A stretch of DNA of 64,000 nt from JAWKRB01 sp041389885 (GTDB lineage: Bacteria; Myxococcota_A; Polyangia; Polyangiales; Ga0077539): assembly GCA_041389885.1 (NCBI GenBank), contig JAWKRB010000011.1, forward strand, positions 62,001-126,000, read 5' to 3'. Below are positions 28,988-36,081 of this stretch, piece after piece. The position numbers and the translations under genes are program-made. The notes beneath the pieces were generated by a model, which was not told the DNA's origin, ran no database searches, and saw only the letters and a program-made list of their open reading frames with translations. Position 1 is the first letter of the stretch. The number at the start of each line of letters is the position of its first letter.

Positions 28988-29578
28988 TCACTCCCCGCGC
29001 CACTGGCGGTCTCGACCGCTGTCGACGTGAACGAAGCCCGACGAGGGGTAGAAGCCCACGCCTCCGCGATGGATCGTGCGGACGTAGCGCAGCAGGTCGC
29101 GGGTCGGCACGCCCACGATGCGAAAGTCGACCGCCCGGCCGAGCACGTGCTGGCTCTGCCGGGCGACGTGGCGGCCCTTCTTGCGGAGCATCTCGTTGAG
29201 CTTGTCGGAGCGATAGGCCGAGATCACCTCGACGCGCCGAGCGCCGAACGCGACCAGGGCGCTCCGCAGCACCTGGAGCGGGCGCGGGTCGATGTCCCGC
29301 TCCTCCCAGTTGGCGCGGTCACGGAGCGCGCGTCGCAGGAGCGCGCGCTCCAGCGGACCCGGCACCGGATCGAGCACCACGGCCTCCCCGAGGTGCACGT
29401 TGATCAGCGTGCCGACCGGGATCCTCAGCCGCAGCGGCCGGTTCGGCCCCGACGACTTCTTCGACGCGCCCCCCGTGGAGAGCCCAGTTGGAGGAGGAAA
29501 CGTAGGTAGAATCAAGGGGTTGGCGTGCGACACCCCCGCCCAGAGCGCGAGGGCGCCCAGCACGAGGCGCGCGTTCAC
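28988..29578 (-). CDS. secreted M15-family (DUF882/YcbK-like) peptidoglycan peptidase
   Basis: A 196-residue exported protein: a signal peptide (ARLVLGALALWAGVSHA, cut before NP), a Pro/Ser-rich linker, then an M15/VanY-type zinc peptidase domain. Zinc ligands are visible as the His and Asp of SQHVLGRAVDFRI and the His of GFVHVDSGRDRQW; SAYRS precedes them. The family cleaves peptide cross-links in peptidoglycan in the periplasm. The GTG start overlaps the larE stop by three bases, so the two genes are transcribed together. Confidence 0.85.
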   Translation of the reverse strand: MNARLVLGALALWAGVSHANPLILPTFPPPTGLSTGGASKKSSGPNRPLRLRIPVGTLINVHLGEAVVLDPVPGPLERALLRRALRDRANWEERDIDPRPLQVLRSALVAFGARRVEVISAYRSDKLNEMLRKKGRHVARQSQHVLGRAVDFRIVGVPTRDLLRYVRTIHRGGVGFYPSSGFVHVDSGRDRQWRGE

Positions 29579-30387
29579 GCGTTGAGCACCCTGAGCTTCA
29601 CGACCTCGTTGTGCGAGCCCATCCGGTAGCCCTCCAGGTCCAGGGTCGCGAAGTTGAAACCCGCGGCGCGGCAGGCGGCGGCGATCTCCCGGCGTAGGGC
29701 GAAGGCCTTGTCCATCTCGTCTTGCGCGACCTCTACCCGGGCGAGCTCGCCGTGGTAGCGCACCCGGAGTTGCCGCAGCCCCAGCGCCCGCACGGCGCTC
29801 TCGGCGTCGTCGATCTGCTGCAGCCGGGCCGCGGTGACCGCGGTGCCGTAGGGGATGCGCGACGAGAGGCAGGCGGCCGCGGGCTTGTCCCAGACGCGGA
29901 GCCCCACCAGCTTCGCGCAGCGGCGCACGTCGGCCTTGGTGAAGCCGGCCTCGACGAGGGGCGCCCGCACCTCGGCCTCGGAGGCGGCCTGGAGACCCGG
30001 GCGATAGTCTCCGAGGTCGTCGCGGTTCGTGCCGTTGACCACGAAGGCGAAGCCTCGGCGGGCGGCCTCGGCCTGGGCGATGCGGTAGAGCTCGGACTTG
30101 CAGTAATAACAGCGGTTGGTCGGGTTCGACGCGTAGTTCGGGTCGTGAATCTCTTGTGATTCGACGACGACGTGCGCCGCCCCGATCTCTCGGGCCAGCC
30201 TCGCGGAGTCTTCTCGCTCGACCTTGGGGAGCGACGGCGAGATCGCGGTCATACCCAGGGCGCGGTCGCCAAGGACCTCGTGGGCGACCTTCAGGACGAA
30301 CGCGCTGTCGACGCCGCCCGAGAAGCACACCAGCACCGAGGGCATCGACGCGAAGAGGGCGCGCAGGGCTTCGAGTTGGGGGTCCAT
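29575..30387 (-). CDS. larE: ATP-dependent sacrificial sulfur transferase LarE
   Basis: A 270-residue PP-loop ATPase. LarE adenylates and thiolates the nicotinic-acid-derived precursor of the nickel-pincer nucleotide cofactor. The PP-loop is SGGVDS (23-28); Cys173 (KPAAACLSSRIPYG) is at the place of the sulfur-donating Cys176 of Lactobacillus plantarum LarE. Cys93 and Cys96 (NRCYYCK) give the three-cysteine form reported to carry a [4Fe-4S] cluster in some LarE proteins. ATG 30387 was chosen as the family start; an upstream one would add 30 unrelated residues. No larA, larB or larC is in the window. It is divergent from rlmN and overlaps the M15 peptidase gene. Confidence 0.9.
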   Translation of the reverse strand: MDPQLEALRALFASMPSVLVCFSGGVDSAFVLKVAHEVLGDRALGMTAISPSLPKVEREDSARLAREIGAAHVVVESQEIHDPNYASNPTNRCYYCKSELYRIAQAEAARRGFAFVVNGTNRDDLGDYRPGLQAASEAEVRAPLVEAGFTKADVRRCAKLVGLRVWDKPAAACLSSRIPYGTAVTAARLQQIDDAESAVRALGLRQLRVRYHGELARVEVAQDEMDKAFALRREIAAACRAAGFNFATLDLEGYRMGSHNEVVKLRVLNA

Positions 30388-30397
30388 GTCGCGACTG

Positions 30398-30407
30398 GGT
30401 ATATACC
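30398..30407. promoter_or_regulatory. palindromic -10-like element between larE and rlmN
   Basis: GGTATATACC is a 10-bp palindrome and the only AT-rich hexamer (TATATA, 30400-30405) in the 80-bp divergent gap. Read leftward it would give larE a leader of only a few bases; read rightward it would give rlmN a leader of about 55 bases. No good -35 was found for either direction. Confidence 0.35.
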
Positions 30408-30467
30408 GCGGCGCTGGCGCGCGCGAGCCGCGATGGAGGGCCGGCTCTCGTGGTAACGCTCGCTGCG

Positions 30468-31577
30468 ATGACGGCACCCCCGCTCCACCTCAGGCTCCAG
30501 GGTTTCACGCCCGAGCGCTTGGTCGCGCAGCTCGGCGCCGACGTGATCTCGTTGGGCGACGCCCGCAAGGTCATCGCGCACTGCGTGCAGCGGGGAGGTG
30601 ACGTGCGCGAGGTCGAGGGGGTGAAGAAGTCCCTCCGGGCGCGCCTCGCGGCGGAGATCCCTGCGGGGCGCCTGGAGGTGGTCTCGCGCCAGGGCTCGCG
30701 GGAGGACCCCTTCGTGAAGTTTCTGCTGCGCAGCGAGGACGGCGCGGAGTTCGAGACCGTTCGCATCCCCCTGGAGCGTTCGGGGCGGTTCTCGGTGTGC
30801 GTCAGCTCGCAGGTGGGCTGCGCGATGGGCTGCGGATTCTGCGCGACGGCGCGGATGGGCCTCACCCGGGGATTGCACGCCTGGGAGATCGTCGCGCAGG
30901 TGCAGGTCGTCGCGCAGGAGCTTCGGCGCACCGGCGAGGGTCGGGTGCACGGCGTGGTCTTTCAGGGCATGGGCGAGCCGCTGCACAACCTCGACGGGGT
31001 GCTCCCGGCGCTCGAGGCGATCTCCGACCCCTGCGGACTCGCGGTCGACGGTCGGAACGTCACCGTGTGCACCGTGGGGATCATCCCCGGGATCGACCGC
31101 CTGCGAGAACACCCCACCCGCGCCCGGCTGGCGATCTCGGTCACCAGCGCGCGGGCGACTCTGCGGAGGTCGCTGATCCCGATGGAGGGGAAGTACCCCA
31201 TCGCCGAGGTGATCGAGGCCGCGCAGCGGTACCGCGAGAAGAAGGGCTACCTGGTGATGCTGGCCTATGTGCTCCTCGGGGGCGTGAACACCACCGACGA
31301 CGAGGCCGAGGCGCTCAAGGAGCTGCTCGCCCGAATGCCCGCCCGACTCTCCCTCATCGACTGGAACCCCGTCGAGGGCATCGACCTGCGCCCGCCCACC
31401 GAAGCCGAGCGCTCGCGCTTTCACGACCAGCTCGCGAAGCTCGGCGTGCCGGTGGTGCGTCGCTACAGCGGCGGCAAGGACATCGACGCCGCCTGCGGCC
31501 AGCTCGCCACCCGCTCGGGCCGTCGGGGCAGGGGGCGCGGAGCCGAGACGGCGGAGCCCCCCGTCACGAGCCGCTGA
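30468..31577 (+). CDS. rlmN: dual-specificity RNA methyltransferase RlmN
   Basis: A 369-residue radical SAM enzyme that methylates C2 of A2503 in 23S rRNA and of A37 in some tRNAs. The cluster motif is Cys118-Cys122-Cys125 (VGCAMGCGFCATA). The two mechanistic cysteines are present: Cys111 (FSVCVSSQVGC) and Cys343 in GGKDIDAACGQLA, the latter being the methyl-carrying residue in E. coli RlmN. GEPLHNLD and LRRSLIPMEGKYP are also typical. An N-terminal helical domain covers residues 1-75. The final ~22 residues are Arg/Gly-rich and unconserved. ATG 30468 gives the expected length. Confidence 0.94.
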   Translation: MTAPPLHLRLQGFTPERLVAQLGADVISLGDARKVIAHCVQRGGDVREVEGVKKSLRARLAAEIPAGRLEVVSRQGSREDPFVKFLLRSEDGAEFETVRIPLERSGRFSVCVSSQVGCAMGCGFCATARMGLTRGLHAWEIVAQVQVVAQELRRTGEGRVHGVVFQGMGEPLHNLDGVLPALEAISDPCGLAVDGRNVTVCTVGIIPGIDRLREHPTRARLAISVTSARATLRRSLIPMEGKYPIAEVIEAAQRYREKKGYLVMLAYVLLGGVNTTDDEAEALKELLARMPARLSLIDWNPVEGIDLRPPTEAERSRFHDQLAKLGVPVVRRYSGGKDIDAACGQLATRSGRRGRGRGAETAEPPVTSR

Positions 31578-31722
31578 CGCTCGGCCTGCTCCGGGCGTCT
31601 CCGAACGTCTCCCCGTCACGAAACGCACCCGCCGACTCGGGGGGCCGGCGACCGACGTGACGCGACCTCAGCGCCGAGATCCGCCATCGCGGCGGGAGCT
31701 GGGAGGGGCCGTCGCGCGCTGG

Positions 31723-31751
31723 AGTTGACGGAATAGATAGTTCCGTCAACT
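31723..31751. repeat. perfect 11-bp inverted repeat with 7-nt loop
   Basis: AGTTGACGGAA (31723-31733) and TTCCGTCAACT (31741-31751) are exact complements around the loop TAGATAG. There is no U-tract afterwards, so it is not a standard intrinsic terminator. It may be an operator or, since its right half overlaps the left end of the element at 31735-32327, part of a transposon-like end. Confidence 0.7.
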
Positions 31752-32327
31752 TGACGCGAAACCGACCCGCGGGTCGGTTGGTCTGGGCGCGCACCGACCC
31801 GCGGGTCGGGTGGTTTCGGGGTCTCCGACCGGCTGGTCGGTCTGTGGCGAATTGCCCTGAATTGCTTGGGGAATGGGTGCCTCGGGACGACGCCTTGCGG
31901 GTCGAGCCTGGGCGCCAGGGTGGCGGGTCGAGCGGTGGGTGGCCGAAGCGTCGGTCGGGCGCGGGCCAGACCGTGGCGAGCCGGAGGTCGACGGAGGGCG
32001 CCGTGGGCCCGCCGTCGGCGGCAGGCGCGCTGCGCGATCGAGCGTCCCAGGCCGGGCGTGTTCAGGCTCCCGGGGCGAAGCGGGCTCCCAGAGCCCGCCG
32101 TGGCGTGGAGTCGCTGGGGTGGCCGGGTGGGCAGCCAAGAGGCCGGGCGCGTCTGGACCGCTGCCCGGGGATCGGATGTGCGGGCGCCCGACGGCCTGCG
32201 GCGGCCTCCCGACCAGCTCGAGCCGCCGGGCGGTGGCGGCGCCTGGCCTGGGGGGCGCGGCGGCCCGGCCCGGGGCCACAGGTGCCCGGCCCGTCGGGGG
32301 TGTTTTCAAAGTAGACAGAATCTATCT
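31735..32327. mobile_element. candidate non-autonomous element (MITE-like), ~593 bp, imperfect terminal inverted repeats
   Basis: The left end AGATAGTTCCGTCAACTTGA (31735-31754) and the reverse complement of the right end (32306-32327, beginning AGATAGATTCTGTC and ending TACTTTGA) align over ~20 positions with about 3 mismatches and two single-base gaps. Both ends point inward and are AT-rich islands in very GC-rich DNA. TA dinucleotides lie next to both ends. There is no transposase. The interior is non-coding and palindrome-rich. The alignment is by eye; the mobile nature is inferred. Confidence 0.35.
31761..31840. repeat. three phased copies of a 16-bp palindrome
   Basis: CCGACCCGCGGGTCGG occurs exactly at 31762-31777 and 31794-31809; a variant CCGACCGGCTGGTCGG occupies 31825-31840. 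Start-to-start distances are 32 and 31 bp, about three helical turns. After the first two copies a similar tail (TGGTCTGGG / TGGTTTCGGG) follows, so the true unit may be a ~32-bp tandem repeat. The arrangement suits cooperative binding by a dimeric protein. The spacers of 15-16 bp are too short for a CRISPR array. Confidence 0.8.
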
Positions 32328-32707
32328 TATGCGAAGTGATGTACCTGGGGAGAACGGGGCCCCGGGCTTGAATTCCAGGCCCCTGGGCCGCGGCGGGTCA
32401 CGGCGAGGCCCCTGCTCCCCACCCCGCAGATCACCTCGGCGCGACCCCCCGGTCTGCCGTCGCGGTCGCAGGTCATCGCTCGCGCCCCGCGCCCGCGGAC
32501 TGCGCCGAGCGCCGCGTCTGGGCTCCCCGTGCCCGGCGTGAAGGCGCGCGCACCGGGGCTCCGGACGGTCGGCCGATCGGCCCGCGGGGCCCCTCTCGCC
32601 GCGGGTCTCAGCGCGAGGTCTGAGCCGGCGACCGGGGTTCGCACGGACTTACGTCCCCCGTGGCGAGGTCCCGTGCAGGCGATCGCGGTCTGGGGCGGGT
32701 CTGGGGA

Positions 32708-33910
32708 TCAGGAGCGCGGAGGAAAGCGCCAGGCAGTGACGACGCTGCGGTTCGAGTTCACGAACATCCAGTCGTGGGTCAGCGCGGGCAGCGCCGAGAC
32801 GCCCTCGTCGCCGAAGCCCAGCATGGGCTCGCCGTCTTCCGTGCGAACCAGCCAGAGCGCCCGGTCCGAGGTAGGCACGAAGAGCACCCCCTCGCGCACC
32901 ATGAGGTCTGAGAAGCCCCGGGCCTCGAGGTCGCGGGTCCAGCGCACGGTCCCGTCGGAGGGGTCGATGCGCATCAGGCCCTGCGACGACGACGCGGCGT
33001 AGAGATCGCGGCCGTCGGTGGCGAGGCCCGAGATGTCGTTCAGGGTGTCGTTGCGCCAGCGGGTGCCCCCGCCGTTCGGGTCGAGCGAGTACAGCCCGGC
33101 CACGTGCGAAGCCGCGAAGAGGCTCCCGCCGACGATCACAGGCGTCGTGTCGACGTCGATCAACCGGTGCGCCTCCGTCGCCCCCTCGGCCGACTCGGAG
33201 TCCGAGTTGGTGTCTCGGTCCCAGGCCACCGACCCGTCGCCGATCGAGAGCGCGATCACGTGCCCGTCTGAGAAGCCCGTGATGAGACGGTCGCCCACCG
33301 CGAGCACGCCCGCATAGCCGCTCGCCGTGATGCCCCCCGGGGGCTCCCGGCGGTAGCGCCACCGCTGCTCCCCCGAGGCGCGGTTCACCGCGTAGACCGT
33401 GTCGTCCGCGTTCGCAAAGTAGACAGAATCCTGGGTCACGACCGGGCGCCGGGTGACCTCGGCGACGGTCGCGAAGCGCCAGCGCAGGCTCCCCGTGTCG
33501 GCGTTGAGGGCGTAGAGCGCGCCGTCGTTGGACCCCACGAACAGCGTGTCGCCGTCGAGCACCGCGCTGCCTTCGCAGTCGCCGAGCATCTGAAAGCGCC
33601 AGAGCTCGGCGCCGTCGCGGATGCGCAGCGCGTGCAGACCGCGGTCGAGGCCGCCCACGAAGATCACCCCCCGCTCGGCGTCGACGACCGGCGTCGCGCG
33701 GGCGCGAGAGCGCACCTCGAGGTCGGTGGGCACCGCCAGCCGCGCGCGCCACCGGAGCTCGGGTCGCGCCGGAAGGTACGGGGACGCCGTCGCGTTCCAA
33801 TCCCAGCGATCCCTGGAGCCCAGGGCGAGGCCGTGACACCCCAGGACGCCGAGGCCCAGCAGCGCGAGCGCCGCCCCATACCGCCGCGCGATCACGCCGC
33901 CCTCACCCAC
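32708..33910 (-). CDS. BamB-like PQQ-repeat beta-propeller lipoprotein
   Basis: A ~400-residue lipoprotein: hydrophobic signal ALALLGLGVLGC with lipobox VLGC, then about seven PQQ-type blades (for example GVIFVGGLDRGLHALRIRDG, TLFVGSNDGALYALNADTG, SVYFANADDTVYAVNRASGE). This is the layout of BamB, the scaffold lipoprotein of the outer-membrane BAM complex. It follows a YfgM-like gene, the same order as yfgM-bamB in E. coli, which supports the assignment. GTG 33910 overlaps the upstream stop by 8 bp; GTG 33895 is an equally possible start. No enzymatic (alcohol dehydrogenase) motifs were seen. Confidence 0.72.
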   Translation of the reverse strand: MGEGGVIARRYGAALALLGLGVLGCHGLALGSRDRWDWNATASPYLPARPELRWRARLAVPTDLEVRSRARATPVVDAERGVIFVGGLDRGLHALRIRDGAELWRFQMLGDCEGSAVLDGDTLFVGSNDGALYALNADTGSLRWRFATVAEVTRRPVVTQDSVYFANADDTVYAVNRASGEQRWRYRREPPGGITASGYAGVLAVGDRLITGFSDGHVIALSIGDGSVAWDRDTNSDSESAEGATEAHRLIDVDTTPVIVGGSLFAASHVAGLYSLDPNGGGTRWRNDTLNDISGLATDGRDLYAASSSQGLMRIDPSDGTVRWTRDLEARGFSDLMVREGVLFVPTSDRALWLVRTEDGEPMLGFGDEGVSALPALTHDWMFVNSNRSVVTAWRFPPRS

Positions 33911-35120
33911 CCTGCTTCGTGCGGCGCATACGCTCCTGCAGCTGGCGGAGCAGATCGGGCGGGAGGCCCGCCGGGAGCCCCGAGGCCCCCTCGGAGTGTT
34001 CGTCGTCCGCCGCGGGCCGGTTCACCGCGCGCTCGCGGTCGCGCTGCACCACCAGCGGATCTGTCGGGGCGATCTCGCGCAACAGCGCGAACGCCTGGTC
34101 CCGCAGGCTCATCGACGCCACCACCGTCGGGTCTGCCGCCGCCGCCGAGCCGATGCGCTCGACGATCTGCTTCAAGAGCTCCTTGGCCCGCTCGGGCGCG
34201 CTCAGGCGCACATGCACCCGGGCCTGGTAGAACTGCGCCTGATCGCGGTAGGCCCCGTCTTGGAGCGCCTGGAGCTCCCGAAATCGCGCGAGCGCGCCGT
34301 CGAGGTCGCCCAGCGACTCCAGGGTGAACCCCAGGCCCTCCAGGGCCTGAACCTCCATACCCGCGAGGTCGCGCCCAAGGAGCGACAGGTAGATCGGCTT
34401 CGCCTCGGCGTAGCGCCCCTGGAGGTACAGCGAGGTCGCCAGACCCAGCCGGGCCAGCGGGGCGACCCGCGCGTCAGGAAAGCGCTCACCCGCGCGGCGA
34501 AAGCGAGACGCGCTCTCCCGCAGGCGATCGTCGTCCGACGCGAACGAGGGACCGAAGCGCGGCGGGTCCGTCGTCGCGCCGCGCTGCGCCGTCGCGGAGA
34601 ACGCGTCGAGCGCCTGGGTCAACGCCTCGCCGGCCTCGGCCGCCTTGCGCGCGCTCATCGCCTGCCACGCCCAGGTGCCGCCGATGACCGCGCAGAACAC
34701 CAGAACCCCCGTGACGATCGAGCTGCGCCTGGCCGAGAAGGTGTCGCCGATGGAGCGGGCCCACTCCGGCACGCCGTCGACGTCGCCCGTGCCCTTGCTC
34801 ATCGTGCGCGGCGGCACGCGCGGGCGTCGGGTCCCAGGCGGGTCGGGGATCGACACCATGCCGCCGCTGATCGAGGTCGTCGGCGCGACGAAATTGGCGT
34901 CGGGGTCCATCGCCGACTCGTCGACCTCCGGCGTCGTCCCGTCGGTCAGCACCGCCTGGCGACCGCGGCGCGCGGCCTTGGCCACGGCGCGTCGCTCGGC
35001 GCGGTTTCTGGGCTCAGCCGGGTCGGGTGCGTCGAGAGCAGCCGACGCCTTCGCGGCCTCGTCGGCCTCCACGAGCTCGTCGTTGTCATCCTGCGCTTCG
35101 CGCTCGTTCTCGCTGCTCAC
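33903..35120 (-). CDS. YfgM-like membrane-anchored TPR protein
   Basis: A 405-residue protein with a charged, disordered cytoplasmic N-terminus (1-130), one transmembrane helix at ~134-154 (SSIVTGVLVFCAVIGGTWAW) and a C-terminal TPR region (~205-350: RLGLATSLYLQGRYAEAKPI and later repeats). This is the topology of YfgM, an ancillary subunit of the SecYEG translocon that also interacts with periplasmic chaperones. It is directly followed by a BamB-like gene, as in the conserved yfgM-bamB pair. The GTG start at 35120 is well supported: AAGGAG lies about 9 bases upstream, and a good promoter is centred near 35172. The C-terminus is basic and Pro-rich. Confidence 0.72.
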   Translation of the reverse strand: MSSENEREAQDDNDELVEADEAAKASAALDAPDPAEPRNRAERRAVAKAARRGRQAVLTDGTTPEVDESAMDPDANFVAPTTSISGGMVSIPDPPGTRRPRVPPRTMSKGTGDVDGVPEWARSIGDTFSARRSSIVTGVLVFCAVIGGTWAWQAMSARKAAEAGEALTQALDAFSATAQRGATTDPPRFGPSFASDDDRLRESASRFRRAGERFPDARVAPLARLGLATSLYLQGRYAEAKPIYLSLLGRDLAGMEVQALEGLGFTLESLGDLDGALARFRELQALQDGAYRDQAQFYQARVHVRLSAPERAKELLKQIVERIGSAAAADPTVVASMSLRDQAFALLREIAPTDPLVVQRDRERAVNRPAADDEHSEGASGLPAGLPPDLLRQLQERMRRTKQGG

Positions 35121-35158
35121 CCAGAAACTCCTTCTCGCTTCACCCGTAGGGGCGCGGC

Positions 35159-35186
35159 ACTCTACACGCCGACGGTGCCCCGTCAA
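35159..35186 (-). promoter_or_regulatory. sigma-70-type promoter of the yfgM-bamB-like operon
   Basis: On the minus strand TTGACG (35186-35181) is followed after 16 bp by TAGAGT (35164-35159). Transcription would begin about 30 bases before the GTG start at 35120, leaving room for the AAGGAG site. Confidence 0.6.
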
Positions 35187-35223
35187 CGGCGTGCGCGCGC
35201 GCCGGGCGCGCTAAAGTCTCTCC

Positions 35224-35736
35224 GTGACCGCCCACATCGCCTCGGTCGTCGCGCTCGCCCTCGTCGTCTTCCCCGCGGCGGCGTCGGCCGAGGCGCGGCA
35301 GCTTCAACTCTCGCTGCGCGGCGGCTTCGCGACCTCTGGGGGCGCCCTCGCCGCGCCGTCCGGCGCCCTCGAGGTGGGGGGCTGGTACGGCCTGAGCGAC
35401 GCCTTCTCCCTCTATGCAGACGCCGGATACGCCCTCGGCGGCGCGGACTACGGGCTCCGGCACGGGGGCTACCTGGCCGTCGGTGCGGTCTACGGCTTCG
35501 ACGTCGTTCGAGTCGTGCCGTACCTCGGGCTCGGCGCGCGCTTCGACGCCGTGGCGGGCGACGATCAGCTCGTGCTGTCGCCCTCGGTCGAGGCCCGCGG
35601 CGGGGTGTATTACCTCCTGCGTCGGGGACTCGCCCTCGACCTCCAGGCCGCCTACGCGTTTCCCTTCGTCGGTCGCGACCTCAGCTCGGACCACGTCTCG
35701 GTCACCTTCGGCGTGCGCTTTCTCACCGAACCGTGA
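35224..35736 (+). CDS. small outer-membrane beta-barrel protein
   Basis: A 170-residue exported protein: signal peptide IASVVALALVVFPAAASA cut before EARQLQ, then alternating hydrophobic/polar strands typical of an eight-stranded porin-like barrel (FSLYADAGYALGG, GYLAVGAVYGFDV, PYLGLGARFDAV, GGVYYLLRRGLALDLQAAYA), ending in VSVTFGVRFL. The terminal strand is followed by TEP rather than ending in Phe. The function is unknown. A TAAAGT hexamer (35212-35217) sits just 6 bases before the GTG, suggesting a leaderless message. The last 14 bases overlap the convergent ComEA-like gene. Confidence 0.7.
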   Translation: MTAHIASVVALALVVFPAAASAEARQLQLSLRGGFATSGGALAAPSGALEVGGWYGLSDAFSLYADAGYALGGADYGLRHGGYLAVGAVYGFDVVRVVPYLGLGARFDAVAGDDQLVLSPSVEARGGVYYLLRRGLALDLQAAYAFPFVGRDLSSDHVSVTFGVRFLTEP

Positions 35737-36040
35737 CCCAGGGCCGCAGGCGAAGGAGCTTGCGCGGACCGATCCCTCGCACCCGAAGCAGGTCGTCGAC
35801 CGACGCGAAGGGGCGGGCCTCGACGATCCGCTGCGCCGTGCGCCGACCGATGCCCGGCAGCGCCTCGAGCGCGTCGAGGTCGGCCAGGTTCAGGTCGGTG
35901 CCGCGGCGAGGCGCCGGCGCCCGACGGGCGATGCTGGGCGGACGCGCGGGGGGATGACGGTCCGGCGGCGCGCGCCACGCGCCGACGAGGAGTCCGAGGA
36001 GCACCGCGATGACCGCGGCGTGATGGCCGGGCGCGCTCAC
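35723..36040 (-). CDS. ComEA-like helix-hairpin-helix protein
   Basis: A 105-residue protein with an N-terminal hydrophobic segment (HAAVIAVLLGLLVGAW) acting as signal or anchor, a Pro/Arg linker, and a ComEA-type double helix-hairpin-helix: LDALEALPGIGRRTAQRIVE and VDDLLRVRGIGPRKLLRLRP. The domain binds double-stranded DNA without sequence preference. In naturally transformable bacteria ComEA is the periplasmic DNA receptor; no other com genes are in the window, so competence is only a possibility. The GTG start at 36040 lacks a clear ribosome-binding site. It converges with the beta-barrel gene. Confidence 0.8.
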   Translation of the reverse strand: MSAPGHHAAVIAVLLGLLVGAWRAPPDRHPPARPPSIARRAPAPRRGTDLNLADLDALEALPGIGRRTAQRIVEARPFASVDDLLRVRGIGPRKLLRLRPWVTVR

Positions 36041-36081
36041 AGGAGGGAGTGCTCGTGCCGGGACGGCCTCCCGGTTGCGTC

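Larger units (their letters stand above)
31578..32707. other. 1.1-kb non-coding region with palindromes
   Basis: Open frames here exist on both strands but translate to low-complexity Arg/Gly/Pro strings without the codon pattern of the neighbours, so I call no gene. The stretch 31860-32300 is markedly G-rich on the plus strand. It holds an 11-bp-arm hairpin (31723-31751), three phased 16-bp palindromes (31761-31840), a perfect 8-bp stem GCGGGCTC/GAGCCCGC (32080-32098) and an AT-rich patch at 32301-32340. Neither the rlmN tail nor the bamB-like tail shows a terminator with a T-tract here. Confidence 0.6.

Noticed and set aside
31723..31751. Intrinsic terminator of rlmN
   Set aside because: The hairpin lacks a following T-tract and is about 145 bp beyond the stop codon.
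31761..31840. Short CRISPR-like array
   Set aside because: The repeats are perfect palindromes of 16 bp with 15-16-bp spacers, only three copies, and no cas genes; the dimensions do not fit CRISPR.
31746..32314. 187-codon open frames on both strands of the intergenic block
   Set aside because: The translations are Arg/Gly/Pro-rich strings built from the palindromes; no conserved pattern or ribosome-binding site, and both strands are open to the same extent.
32327..32644. 105-codon minus-strand open frame between the element and the bamB-like gene
   Set aside because: Low-complexity translation, no ribosome-binding site, and no similarity pattern to any protein family.
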